A stretch of 15,948 bases of DNA from NCBI GenBank assembly GCA_902773305.1, contig CACYEB010000012.1, positions 1 through 15,948 on the forward strand, given 5' to 3'. Of this stretch, positions 1-7,977 are shown piece by piece. The notes under the pieces were generated by a model. The model searched no databases. It saw nothing but the letters and a program-made list of their open reading frames with translations, and was not told where the DNA came from. Source of the DNA: an uncultured Bacteroidia bacterium. GTDB taxonomy: Bacteria; Bacteroidota; Bacteroidia; Bacteroidales; UBA932. Position numbers and translations under genes: made by a program. Within the stretch, counting starts at the first letter, position 1. Each line of letters begins with the position of its first letter.

Positions 1-722
1 ACGCCAAGTTCTGCGAGAAGGCTATGGAATTCGCCCTGTTCAAGAACACCGACGGCAAATATTTCAAGATGGCCGACTACCGCAAGGCAATAGAGGCTAA
101 TCAGACCAACAAAGACAAGAAGGTCGTATATCTCTACACAAACGACCCTGTGGCCCAGTACACTCAGATTGAGGCGGCCAAGAACAAAGGCTACGACGTG
201 CTGGTTATGGACTGCCAGCTGGACGCCCACTATGTGGGTCTGCTGGAGCAGCGTATCCCAGACAGCGTATTCACCCGGGTGGATGCCGATATCTTGGAGA
301 AACTCATCGTAAAAGATGACCTCAAGGAGGTGAAAATGAGTGACAAGGAGAAGAAGCACCTTCAGGAAGAGTTCGAGAAGATACTTCCTTCCGATGGCAA
401 GTACGAGGTGTCTATGCAGAACCTTGGAGAAGATGCCGACGCCATCTCCATAAACCAGAGCGAATTTATGCGCCGTTACCGCGATATGGCTGCTGTGAGC
501 GGCGGTGGAATGAACTTCTATGGCGATATGCCGGCATATTACACCGTAACAGTTAACGCCGACAGTCCCCTTGTAAAGAAAGCACAGGAGGCAGAAGGCG
601 GCCTGAATGCAGATAACCGCTTGCTGCGCCAGTTGTGCGACCTGGCTCTTCTTTCTGCCGGAATGCTCAAGGGCAAGCCCCTTGCAGACTTTATACACCG
701 CAGCGCAGAACTGCTGAAATAA
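1..722 (+). CDS. htpG: Chaperone HtpG (Hsp90 family), C-terminal part, 5' end outside the window
   Basis: Bacterial Hsp90, a cytosolic ATP-dependent homodimeric chaperone. The reading frame is open from base 3 (AKFCEKA before the first Met at 24) to a TAA at 720-722, so the gene starts upstream and about 239 residues are visible. They cover the end of the middle domain and the dimerisation domain: the stretch beginning FALFKNTDGKYF, the 'VVYLYTNDP' and 'GYDVLVMD' strands with the 'LDAHYVGLLEQ' helix, and the C-terminal motif around NQSEFMRRYRDM that precedes the final helices of HtpG. The ATPase domain is not visible. The protein ends with LADFIHRSAELLK, a normal family terminus with no sign of truncation. 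It is followed by a hairpin terminator and a convergent operon, so it does not share a transcript with the genes downstream. Confidence 0.95.
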   Translation, partial: AKFCEKAMEFALFKNTDGKYFKMADYRKAIEANQTNKDKKVVYLYTNDPVAQYTQIEAAKNKGYDVLVMDCQLDAHYVGLLEQRIPDSVFTRVDADILEKLIVKDDLKEVKMSDKEKKHLQEEFEKILPSDGKYEVSMQNLGEDADAISINQSEFMRRYRDMAAVSGGGMNFYGDMPAYYTVTVNADSPLVKKAQEAEGGLNADNRLLRQLCDLALLSAGMLKGKPLADFIHRSAELLK

Positions 723-745
723 ATCATTCCATTTTAGATAAACAA

Positions 746-775
746 GCAGCCCGGCCTGAATCCAGACCGGGCTGC
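746..775. terminator. Probable bidirectional intrinsic terminator between htpG and the B12 operon
   Basis: GCAGCCCGG (746-754) and CCGGGCTGC (767-775) form a perfect 9-bp GC-rich stem with a 12-nt loop, in the 79-bp gap between two convergent genes. On the + strand the tail is only ACTTTC. On the - strand the sequence after the stem is TTGTTTATC, which is more U-rich. It therefore suits termination of the leftward B12 operon somewhat better than htpG, and most likely serves both. Confidence 0.8.
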
Positions 776-801
776 ACTTTCAAAACAAACTGAATAAACG
801 G

Positions 802-2664
802 CTAAAGATTGCCGGGCAGGTCGGGAAGTTCCGATGAACCGCCCTTGGTCTTCAAGCCGTAGTAGGCTTCCCTAAGGGCTGCTAAAGCGGCTTCTATGGC
901 GTCATAGTCGTCGTCCTCTACAACGGTCTTTGCAGCGGCAAGCGCCTCGTTGTATACAGCCAGGGTTTCATCTGTATATTCGTATTCATTAGGATCGTTC
1001 TCTTCGTCTTCAAGCCAGGCAATGAGGTTTGCCAATTCTGTCTTGACGGCGGAGCGGCTGGTTATGGAGTACTCAAGTGTCTTGTCGTTGAATGTCAGAA
1101 CCCATTCACCAAGTTCAACAGGGATATAGACATAAGTGTCGCTGCTGTTCTTGAGCACGAGATGACCGGGATTGCTGTTGTCAAGGTTGTAGACCTTTGC
1201 TGAATAGGAAGTACCGGTAGGAATCACGAAGCCGATGCTGCCGTCCCAGCCGACATTGCTGTCAGTTACATTCAGCGTCTTGGTCCAAGTGTGGTTGTCG
1301 TCGCCCTGGACCATCTTGTCGGCGTTGCCCACGGACCAGGCGCTGGAGAACTGGACGTAGAGTGCACTCCAGGTCGCCTTCTCTGCAAACAGGGCAGTCA
1401 GGTCAAGGTTCTCTGAAACGGTAAAAGTCCTCTCTGCATTGGTGTCACCGTCGGACCAGCGTTTGAACACATATCCGGCTGCAGGAAGGGCCTGGATGGT
1501 CACCTGAGTGCCTTCTTTATATGTACCGGCGCCTTCTACAGTGCCGAACTCTTCGTTGGAAGAGGCAAGGGCAATGGTGTATTCGGTCTTTGCCCAGGGG
1601 CTTACCGGGATAGTCTCGGTAACCTGAGTGAAATCGTCCACGGTAGCGGTAGAAATCATTGCGGTAGGCTCGTAGTCACCGTTTATCTCAAGGGTAAAGA
1701 TATAGGCGACACCGGGGATAAGGCTGGTGATTTCTTTGCTTACCTCAAAAGACTCGCATTCGCCTGCGTCTTCCTTGCCGTTGCCGTTCTTGTCGTTGGT
1801 CCAGTAGATGGTATATTTCACATTGGTGGCTTCACGCTCGTAAGTGGTGCCGGCGGGACTGGTCATAGTTTTGGCCTCTGCCACAACTGGGACGATGTTG
1901 GCAACAATCAGATTATTGCCCTCGTCACCCTTGGAAAGGGGAGAGTTGACGCTGCCGGCGGTGTTGCCTACCATGCCGCCCACATAGTCAGTTTCGTCTG
2001 AAGGCTGTGCCCAGCAACTTGCAGGGAACTTCTTCACTGTGGCGCCGTCGGGGAGAGTTACATTGACGGGCTCCTTCCAAGTGAAGGTACCTGTGCGATA
2101 GTAAGAATTCAGGTCGGCGTGAACGCGGACGTCCCAGTCGGAATTGTTTATGACGTTGGCCCTGATCTGGGATGCGATGTGATAGAATGTAAAGTTCACG
2201 GGAGCGGCACCGTCGTCGCTGGGAGAAGTGGTGGTTACAGCCACCAGCGGGTCTTTCTCAAGGAACCAGTTGTTGACATAGTTGTCGGGGCCGATGGAAC
2301 CGTCGTTTCCGATGGTCAGATCCTGGGGATAAACGGCACGGAATGTCATCTTGCCGGCCTTTACCCAAGTGGCGTTTTCATTTACGAAATGTCCTTCACC
2401 GTCGGGTGTGAATACATAGTTCCAGATGGGCTCATTCTTGACGTTGGCGGCAAACACGTTGAAGCCTGCGTCAAGACTTGCGGTTGTGGCCGTCGTAGCC
2501 GCTTTCGTGACGTCGTCAAGGCCATTGACATAGGCTTGCGCAACGACCCTGTTTGAAGAGAGTTCAGTGAGCCAGCCGTCTGGAGTCAGATCCAGATGGT
2601 TGTGGCAAGATGCGAGCGACACAATGGCCGCTGCAATCAAAAGAAATGATTTGATCTGTTTCAT
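802..2664 (-). CDS. Surface lipoprotein: fimbrillin-like region, InlB-type repeat and FIVAR domain, third gene of B12 operon
   Basis: The 620-residue product starts with a lipoprotein signal (hydrophobic FLLIAAAIVSLASC, lipid Cys20). I chose the ATG at 2664 rather than the one at 2706, because the longer form puts 14 polar residues ahead of the signal and overlaps the upstream gene. Residues about 25-350 resemble Bacteroidetes fimbrillin/Mfa-like proteins. Residues 291-299 (DKNGNGKED) look like a calcium-binding EF-hand loop. About 361-428 is a divergent InlB B-repeat ('YVFKRWSDGDTNAERTF'). About 430-535 is a beta-rich domain I do not recognise, with many Trp and Asp. About 539-606 is a FIVAR-type helical module (YTDETLAVYNEALAAAKTVV). 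The gene lies 29 bp after the propeller lipoprotein, downstream of a cobalamin riboswitch, so a role in cobamide capture at the cell surface is plausible. That is inference from context, because no B12-binding residues can be recognised. Confidence 0.8.
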   Translation of the reverse strand: MKQIKSFLLIAAAIVSLASCHNHLDLTPDGWLTELSSNRVVAQAYVNGLDDVTKAATTATTASLDAGFNVFAANVKNEPIWNYVFTPDGEGHFVNENATWVKAGKMTFRAVYPQDLTIGNDGSIGPDNYVNNWFLEKDPLVAVTTTSPSDDGAAPVNFTFYHIASQIRANVINNSDWDVRVHADLNSYYRTGTFTWKEPVNVTLPDGATVKKFPASCWAQPSDETDYVGGMVGNTAGSVNSPLSKGDEGNNLIVANIVPVVAEAKTMTSPAGTTYEREATNVKYTIYWTNDKNGNGKEDAGECESFEVSKEITSLIPGVAYIFTLEINGDYEPTAMISTATVDDFTQVTETIPVSPWAKTEYTIALASSNEEFGTVEGAGTYKEGTQVTIQALPAAGYVFKRWSDGDTNAERTFTVSENLDLTALFAEKATWSALYVQFSSAWSVGNADKMVQGDDNHTWTKTLNVTDSNVGWDGSIGFVIPTGTSYSAKVYNLDNSNPGHLVLKNSSDTYVYIPVELGEWVLTFNDKTLEYSITSRSAVKTELANLIAWLEDEENDPNEYEYTDETLAVYNEALAAAKTVVEDDDYDAIEAALAALREAYYGLKTKGGSSELPDLPGNL

Positions 2665-2693
2665 TGATTTGTGTTTTTGATTTGATATGGTTG

Positions 2694-4583
2694 TTATTTG
2701 AAACATCTGTCGGGGAGGGCTGCCATATGGCCGGGGTTTATATAGCAGACCATTGTGTTTATCAGTTCGCCGCGGGTATCGAATTCATACACCCTGCCGG
2801 CAGAGGTGAATGACTTGGCCTCACACATATATAGGTGGCCGGTATAAGGGTTCTGATATACGCAATATGGATTCTGGATGCTCTCGAAGGTCGATTGGGC
2901 ATCAGATGAGAAACGTCCGGAGGGGAGACGGTATCCGTCATAGACAATATCCTCATACGGGTCTATGGTCTTGAGGCTGTAAGTAAACTGGTTGGTATCG
3001 TACGAATAGGCAGAGCCAACTGCGAGAAATTTGTCATCTATGGTCGTCGTATTATAGGTACAGGGGAAGTCATATACGGTATAGCTCTCTTCTTCACAGT
3101 CAAAGATGATTGTTCTGGCAGGAGTCGAGCCGTAGTCACCAGGCGAATTGATGCAAAGGAAGCTGCCGCACTGGGACATCTCCCCATAGAGATTTATGAT
3201 GGGGTTGCCTGTGTCAGGATCCACCACGCCGACATTCCTCAAAAGATTCATCGTGCCGACATCTACCACCGATATGGAATTCTCATAGCCATGTTCTTCT
3301 GAAAATGAGTACCCACCGGTGTTGGCGATGTACAGCCGGCCGTCGTAATAAGCCACCCCTTCGGGTTCATAACCCACCTCGCAGGTTGCCTTCACCTGAA
3401 AGTCGTCGAGCGAAACCTTGGCCACATATCCGTGCTGGTAATATTCGCCCAGTGCGGTTTCATGGGCATAGGAAGTGATGTACAGGAAACCGTTACCGTC
3501 TATGCACATAGCCCGGCAGTTGGGCACGTCTTCCGTCTGGGCCACCGCCTCTCCGGTAGGCCTGATATACTGTATGATGTTGGACCAGTTGACAGATATT
3601 GCCACAAGGGAGTCGTTTATCATCAGCACATCTTCAGGTGTATCGCCGATGTTCATTCCGGGATTATTCTTGCGGAACCATCCATTGGTTATGACGCCGT
3701 TTTCTATGAAGGAGACCTGTCCGTTATTTGACTGCCAGTTGCCTTCGTTGAGCAGTATTACCCTCTCGTTGACGGTGGCGTCAGGGTCGTTCGCATTAGG
3801 CTTGAAGTCTTTCTTGACATCCACAGAGTATATGGTGCTTCGCCTTAGGGTGAGGTTTTTGTACTTGGCCGTCAGGGTGTTCCCCGTCTCTGTGGTTGCG
3901 GTAAGTGTCAGGGTGTGGGTATCCGGCGGCACAACCACCATAAACCTTGCTGCCTTGCCCGGGCCCACCGGGACATCCGGTGTTTCCATAGTGATTTCGT
4001 ATAGAGGATCTTCAAAAGATACGGCACAGTCGGATGTCTGCACCACAGCACGCCCTGCCAGAGGCTTGTTTGACTTGAGCGATATGGAGCGTATGTTGCT
4101 ATTCTGGGTAAGTGTTGTGATGGAGACATCAAACACGCACATTATATGCCTGAAACCGATTTTCGTGATATCGGTTGTGGTACCGGCCATCGCCAGGGCA
4201 CCGCTGCCCACGGAATTCTCCACATAACCCTGGGCTGCCGGGATATTCACCGTAAATGATTCCACCGAATGGGCCACTATGGCATCGTATGGATAATATG
4301 TGGCATAGATGTCAGCCTTGCGAACCGCAGTCTCCGGAGCGAAAGAATTGCCGGAAACATTGTTGTACTTGTAGAGGGCTTTGCCGCCTGTCAGGCCAAA
4401 CGAGTCTGTCGTCTCCCACGAGAGGGCATTTCCATCCAGCACGGTTTTGGTGGCATCCGGTGATACGATCTCTTCAAATGTGACTGTAGCCGCGACCCAG
4501 GCAGGGGCATTGTCTGCGATGCGGTCGCAGCAGGAACACAGTACCGCCGCCGCAAGGGTCAATAATGAAATCCTTTTTATCAT
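2694..4583 (-). CDS. Surface lipoprotein with fimbrillin-like N-terminus and BtuG-like beta-propeller
   Basis: This 629-residue lipoprotein has a signal peptide ending LCSC (lipid Cys probably 18, followed by Cys19-Asp20). Residues about 30-255 read like a fimbrillin/Mfa-like domain ('YATYYPYDAI', 'VNIPAAQGYVENS', 'FRHIMCVFDV'). From about 272 to the end it is a YncE/DUF5074-type propeller: 'VILLNEGNWQSNNGQVSFI', 'DTPEDVLMINDSL', 'YEPEGVAYYDGRLYIANTGG', 'NPYTGHLYMCEAK'. In Bacteroides, propeller lipoproteins of this type (BtuG) cap BtuB on the cell surface and bind vitamin B12 very tightly. The start codon overlaps the stop of the btuB-like gene as ATGA (4580-4583), so the two are translationally coupled. 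The fimbrillin-like front is not something I associate with BtuG and looks like a domain fusion. No symbol is given because B12 binding is inferred from riboswitch, receptor and fold, not from ligand residues. Confidence 0.82.
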   Translation of the reverse strand: MIKRISLLTLAAAVLCSCCDRIADNAPAWVAATVTFEEIVSPDATKTVLDGNALSWETTDSFGLTGGKALYKYNNVSGNSFAPETAVRKADIYATYYPYDAIVAHSVESFTVNIPAAQGYVENSVGSGALAMAGTTTDITKIGFRHIMCVFDVSITTLTQNSNIRSISLKSNKPLAGRAVVQTSDCAVSFEDPLYEITMETPDVPVGPGKAARFMVVVPPDTHTLTLTATTETGNTLTAKYKNLTLRRSTIYSVDVKKDFKPNANDPDATVNERVILLNEGNWQSNNGQVSFIENGVITNGWFRKNNPGMNIGDTPEDVLMINDSLVAISVNWSNIIQYIRPTGEAVAQTEDVPNCRAMCIDGNGFLYITSYAHETALGEYYQHGYVAKVSLDDFQVKATCEVGYEPEGVAYYDGRLYIANTGGYSFSEEHGYENSISVVDVGTMNLLRNVGVVDPDTGNPIINLYGEMSQCGSFLCINSPGDYGSTPARTIIFDCEEESYTVYDFPCTYNTTTIDDKFLAVGSAYSYDTNQFTYSLKTIDPYEDIVYDGYRLPSGRFSSDAQSTFESIQNPYCVYQNPYTGHLYMCEAKSFTSAGRVYEFDTRGELINTMVCYINPGHMAALPDRCFK

Positions 4584-6454
4584 AGTTTGATATTGTTTAA
4601 TTCATACATCAGCGTCAGGGCAAACCGACGGCCCGGGAGAGGCCATCGCTGTACAAGTTCATAGCGGACGTCAAAAATGTCGTTGCACTCCAGCACGATT
4701 GTTATATTGTTTTTGAACGTGTATTGCACTTTGGCGTCGGTACAATTGTAGGCAGGCATCTGATCTTCTTCTACATAAGTCCAGTAACGTGAAGAGCAGA
4801 ACATATGCGAAAGGCTCGCAATCCATCCCTTATGGTTGTACGAGAGGATTGCAGAGGCCGAGAACTTGGGCGAATAGAGGAACTGGTGCTTCCAGGAGTA
4901 TTCGTCGTCGGGGTCGGACATATCCCTGACATCCTGATATGTGCCGGTCAAAAACAGTGAGAAATCTTTGTATGATGCCCTGGCCGACAGGTCTGCTCCA
5001 TTGGTTACGACATATCCGTAGTTCATCATACGCCAGTTGTAAGATGCTCCCTGAGGGATGCACACTATCTTGTCGGTGACATCGTTGTGATAGACATCCA
5101 ACTGTATCTTGAGAAAGGACTTGTTATAAGTTAGGCCCAAATCGTACTGACGTGTGTATTCGGGTTTGAGGTCGCGCCTGCCGACCTGGGTATAGTAGAG
5201 GTCGTTGAGGGTCGGAGCCCTGAATATCGTTTTATAGAAGGCCCTCACGGTAAAGTCCCTGAAAGTATATGAAAAGTGGGCGGAAGGGGTCCAGCGGGTC
5301 AGCCTTCCGGCAGTGGCCATCTTTGAGTGGTCCTTTATGTTTGTGTAAAGCACAGAGGCCGAGCACTTGACGCCGGCATAGTCGTAGGTGGCGCTGGCCA
5401 CCGACTTGAAATCACTGCGCCACAGATAAGACATACCTGTCACGTCGCAGCGCAAGTCGCTCAGGCGTAAGTCTGGTGACACGGAAACGCAGAACCGTCG
5501 CCCGCTCCAGGAATATACCGCCCCGTTGTAGAAGTCCTGCTGCTTGTATGTATTGTCGTAATGTACAAACTGGTTTTCAAGGAAACGGGCGTCGGCGTGA
5601 AGCAGGTCATAGGCATAGCGTGTATTGTATTTGAAGGAGTGGCGTCCCCAATTGTTACGGTAAGTCATCTGGGCAAAAGTGTTGAAATCCCTTTCACGCC
5701 CGATATCGCCGAATTTGTCGGATAGCCGCCGCACAATGCCGCCCGGGAGGCCCCTCTCTGAAGAGTATAAGTACAGGTGACCTGTGAGATGATCGTCAAA
5801 ATAGCCGCATTCGGCACGGTAGAAAGTGATGTCGGAATTCTTCCTTACACCTACAGTATCTTCATAGGCAGAATGATATTCAAACGGATAATCGCCGCAG
5901 CTGTGGTACCCTTCGAAATCGGCGAAGAAGCGTGTCTTATAAGAAGCATGAATCTGCGCCCGGTTGGTCTTGAATGAACCCTGGCTCACCAGGGCGCGAA
6001 GGGCGGTTGCCGCCGGACGCCGGGTGGTGAAATAAACCGTTGCTGCGGATGCGTATTCCGATGCGGTCATCTGGGGCGAAACCTTGTTGGCATTATAGAG
6101 CTCCACAGACTCCATATTGGCCAGGGAGTACTTGCCCAGATCCACCGTACCGTTCTGGCAATTGGTTATGCGGATTCCGTCTATATAGACACCTGTGTGC
6201 TGGGTTCCCAGCGAACGGACGTTTATGGTTTTCTGGCCGCCGAGACCGCCGTAATCCTTGATTTGGACTCCCGAAAAAAACTTGAGGGCATCGGCCACGG
6301 TAGAGGTGGAGAGCGACTGCAACTCCGCCCCGGAGAGAGTCTGTCGGGGGACAATGACCTCGTTTCTCCGGGCGGTTACACTTGAAGTAGCGATAGTGTC
6401 CACCTGCGGCGGGATAATCTGCAAAGCCAGGAAGGCTATCATCAGTTTGAGCAT
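4580..6454 (-). CDS. btuB: BtuB-like TonB-dependent outer-membrane cobalamin receptor
   Basis: A 624-residue outer-membrane receptor that would import B12 using TonB-ExbBD energy. After a short signal (MLKLMIAFLALQI) come the plug domain (about 33-145: 'VADALKFFSGVQIKDYGGLG', 'INVRSLGTQHTGVYIDGIRI') and a 22-strand-type barrel with many aromatic alternating strands, ending near 'RFALTLMYEL'. It has no N-terminal carboxypeptidase-like extension, so it is BtuB/FepA-sized rather than SusC-like, and no SusD neighbour is present. The ATG at 6454 is preferred; an in-frame TTG lies three codons upstream at 6463. The TonB box is not certain; 'TSSVTARRN' (about 23-31) is a candidate. Substrate assignment rests mainly on the cobalamin riboswitch in the leader and the BtuG-like partner that follows with a 4-nt overlap. 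Confidence 0.88.
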   Translation of the reverse strand: MLKLMIAFLALQIIPPQVDTIATSSVTARRNEVIVPRQTLSGAELQSLSTSTVADALKFFSGVQIKDYGGLGGQKTINVRSLGTQHTGVYIDGIRITNCQNGTVDLGKYSLANMESVELYNANKVSPQMTASEYASAATVYFTTRRPAATALRALVSQGSFKTNRAQIHASYKTRFFADFEGYHSCGDYPFEYHSAYEDTVGVRKNSDITFYRAECGYFDDHLTGHLYLYSSERGLPGGIVRRLSDKFGDIGRERDFNTFAQMTYRNNWGRHSFKYNTRYAYDLLHADARFLENQFVHYDNTYKQQDFYNGAVYSWSGRRFCVSVSPDLRLSDLRCDVTGMSYLWRSDFKSVASATYDYAGVKCSASVLYTNIKDHSKMATAGRLTRWTPSAHFSYTFRDFTVRAFYKTIFRAPTLNDLYYTQVGRRDLKPEYTRQYDLGLTYNKSFLKIQLDVYHNDVTDKIVCIPQGASYNWRMMNYGYVVTNGADLSARASYKDFSLFLTGTYQDVRDMSDPDDEYSWKHQFLYSPKFSASAILSYNHKGWIASLSHMFCSSRYWTYVEEDQMPAYNCTDAKVQYTFKNNITIVLECNDIFDVRYELVQRWPLPGRRFALTLMYELNNIKL

Positions 6455-6580
6455 ACGCACCAAATACTAACTGACCCGTGCGGCAGATAATAAGGCGCAG
6501 CGCCAACTGATAAACCTTAAAGAAAAGGCTATGGGTAAGTGCCGTCCGACCCGTCTCCCGCAGGTCTTGTGGTTATTAGT
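6455..6580 (-). promoter_or_regulatory. Leader between the cobalamin riboswitch and btuB (expression platform)
   Basis: About 126 nt separate the aptamer from the btuB start. A possible P13-like hairpin is GGGT (6552-6549) with ACCC (6536-6533), and its 12-nt loop contains GGCAC, which could make a short kissing contact with the TGC of L5 (6700-6698 region). A second small hairpin (GGCG/CGCC, 6504-6494) sits 40 nt before the start codon. No hairpin followed by a long U-run is present, so control by access to the start region is more likely than termination. The pairings were made by eye and are tentative. Confidence 0.4.
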
Positions 6581-6755
6581 CAAAGGCAGGTCTCCTGGCT
6601 CGTTCATCTTCCGGCGCCTTCCCGGGCTTTTGACCCAGTGGCATCTGAATGCCGGAAGAACTTTCAGAACTTACAGTAGCGGGAACTGCTCGGGATTTGC
6701 ACCCGATTCCCTATTAATCCTTGTTCGGACTATAAAGCCGATTAAGGAACCTTTG
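6581..6755 (-). ncRNA. Cobalamin (adenosylcobalamin-type) riboswitch
   Basis: Reading the - strand, all the hallmark blocks are present in the right order. P1 is CAAAGG (6755-6750) paired with CCTTTG (6586-6581). The core contains GGGTGCAAATCCC (6704-6692) and CCCGCTACTGTAA (6683-6671). The conserved GCCACTG lies at 6642-6636, and the closing B12 box GCCAGGAGACCTGCC at 6599-6585. At 175 nt it is of normal aptamer length. It starts about a dozen nt after a good promoter box and lies upstream of a BtuB-like receptor, so it should lower expression of the three-gene uptake operon when intracellular cobalamin is high. Confidence 0.96.
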
Positions 6756-6766
6756 TCTTTCGGGCG

Positions 6767-6774
6767 CAAATGTA
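6767..6774 (-). promoter_or_regulatory. Promoter -7 box of the B12 operon
   Basis: On the - strand 6774-6767 reads TACATTTG followed by C, an exact match to the Bacteroidetes housekeeping sigma element TAnnTTTG. Transcription would begin around 6760, just before P1 of the riboswitch. No clear TTTG at the -33 position was found. Confidence 0.7.
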
Positions 6775-6806
6775 CGTAATTTTCAGATATAGTGGTCTTT
6801 TTTTTC

Positions 6807-6814
6807 TATATTTG
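6807..6814 (+). promoter_or_regulatory. Promoter -7 box of the rightward acyltransferase-pncB operon
   Basis: TATATTTG followed by C matches TAnnTTTG exactly and lies 26 nt before the ATG at 6841. It is preceded by a run of eight T (6798-6805). It is divergent from the B12 operon promoter, with 32 nt between the two boxes, so the two promoters must share or compete for the upstream region. Confidence 0.65.
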
Positions 6815-6840
6815 CACTAATTTAACCTGAAGTATCAGAT

Positions 6841-7971
6841 ATGAGTGTTACTATCGTCCCGGTTGATACATGCCGTCAGATGAACCAGTTCGTCAACTTC
6901 ACACTGGACTTGTACCGGGACTGCCCATATTATGTGCCCGAGTTGACTTTCGATACGAAGGCGACCCTCAACCCCAAGAAAAACCCTGCTTTTGAATTCA
7001 GCCAGGCCCAGCCGATGCTGGCACTCAAAGACGGCAAGGTGGCGGGCAGGGTAGTGGCCCTGATCAACAATAGGGTCAATGAAAAGTGGAATCACAAGAT
7101 AGTCCGTTTCGGCTGGATAGACTTCATTGAAGATTACGAGGTATGCAAGGCGTTGCTGGATGCCGTGTGCTCCTGGGGTAAGGAGCGTGGCATGGACCGC
7201 CTGGAGGGACCGATGGGTTTTACAGACTTTGATCGTGAAGGTGCCCTGACCGGGGGCTATGACCGCATCGCCACGATGGCCACCATATACAACTATCCCT
7301 ACTACATCGAGTTCTACGAGCGCTACGGGCTTGAAAAGGGAGCCGACTGGATTGAAAATCTGGTTACGGTTCCCACTGAGATGCCGGAGAGATACGCCAA
7401 GATGAGCGACCTTATCAGCCAGAGATACAATCTTCAAGTCCGGTTTGCCAAAAATGGCAGGGATATGAAGAAATACAATGCAAAGGCCATTTTCGACCTG
7501 CTCAATCTCTGCTATGCCGACCTGTACGGCTTCGCCCAGCTTAGCGATGGCCAGATAAATAAATATGTAAACGACTATATTTCTTTTGCCGACCTCGATT
7601 TGATTCCGATGGTTTATGACGGGAATGGCGAGCTTGTTGGAGTTGCCATAATGATTCCGTATCTGGCGCACGCACTGATCCGCTGCCACGGCAGACTGTT
7701 CCCCTTCGGATGGTTCCACCTGCTCAAAGCCCTTTACTTCAAACCGTGCGATACGGTGGAATTCCTGCTGGTTGCAATTCGTCCCGACTATCAGAGCAAG
7801 GGTGTCAATGCGCTGCTGGTATCTGCACTTCAGCCAGCCCTTATCAAGAAAGGCTTTGTGAAAGCCGAGACAAACTGCAATCTGGTTGACAACGACAAGG
7901 TGATCAATCTCTGGAATCATTTCCCTCACGAAGTGCATAAAACCCGCCGTGCATTTGTCAAAGATATTTAA
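6841..7971 (+). CDS. GNAT-fold acyltransferase of the YghO / bacterial ceramide synthase-like group
   Basis: A 376-residue soluble protein with a GNAT-like acyl-CoA-binding segment in the C-terminal half: 'FLLVAIRPDYQSKGVNALL' (308-326, a form of motif A with QSKG) followed by 'ETNCNLVDNDKVINLWNHF' (343-361). Other marks are 'YRDCPYYVPEL' near the start and 'RLEGPMGFTDFDREGAL' (120-136). This pattern is typical of conserved proteins related to E. coli YghO. From memory, the Caulobacter bacterial ceramide synthase, which N-acylates a sphingoid base, belongs to the same group. Sphingolipid synthesis is common in Bacteroidales, so ceramide synthase is a reasonable hypothesis, but no serine palmitoyltransferase gene is in view. 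It is the first gene of a tight + strand operon, 6 bp before the next. Confidence 0.7.
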   Translation: MSVTIVPVDTCRQMNQFVNFTLDLYRDCPYYVPELTFDTKATLNPKKNPAFEFSQAQPMLALKDGKVAGRVVALINNRVNEKWNHKIVRFGWIDFIEDYEVCKALLDAVCSWGKERGMDRLEGPMGFTDFDREGALTGGYDRIATMATIYNYPYYIEFYERYGLEKGADWIENLVTVPTEMPERYAKMSDLISQRYNLQVRFAKNGRDMKKYNAKAIFDLLNLCYADLYGFAQLSDGQINKYVNDYISFADLDLIPMVYDGNGELVGVAIMIPYLAHALIRCHGRLFPFGWFHLLKALYFKPCDTVEFLLVAIRPDYQSKGVNALLVSALQPALIKKGFVKAETNCNLVDNDKVINLWNHFPHEVHKTRRAFVKDI

Positions 7972-7977
7972 ATAAAT

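Noticed and set aside
2665..2706. Longer start (ATG at 2706) for the third B12-operon lipoprotein
   Set aside because: It would bury the lipoprotein signal behind 14 polar residues and overlap the upstream gene; the ATG at 2664 gives a normal signal with LASC.
6455..6463. TTG at 6463 as start of the btuB-like gene
   Set aside because: An ATG three codons later (6454) gives the same signal peptide and is the simpler choice; the TTG start cannot be excluded.
6494..6504. GGCGCAGCGCC palindrome as an operator or terminator
   Set aside because: The stem is four bp with no T run and no second copy; it is only noted as part of the btuB leader.
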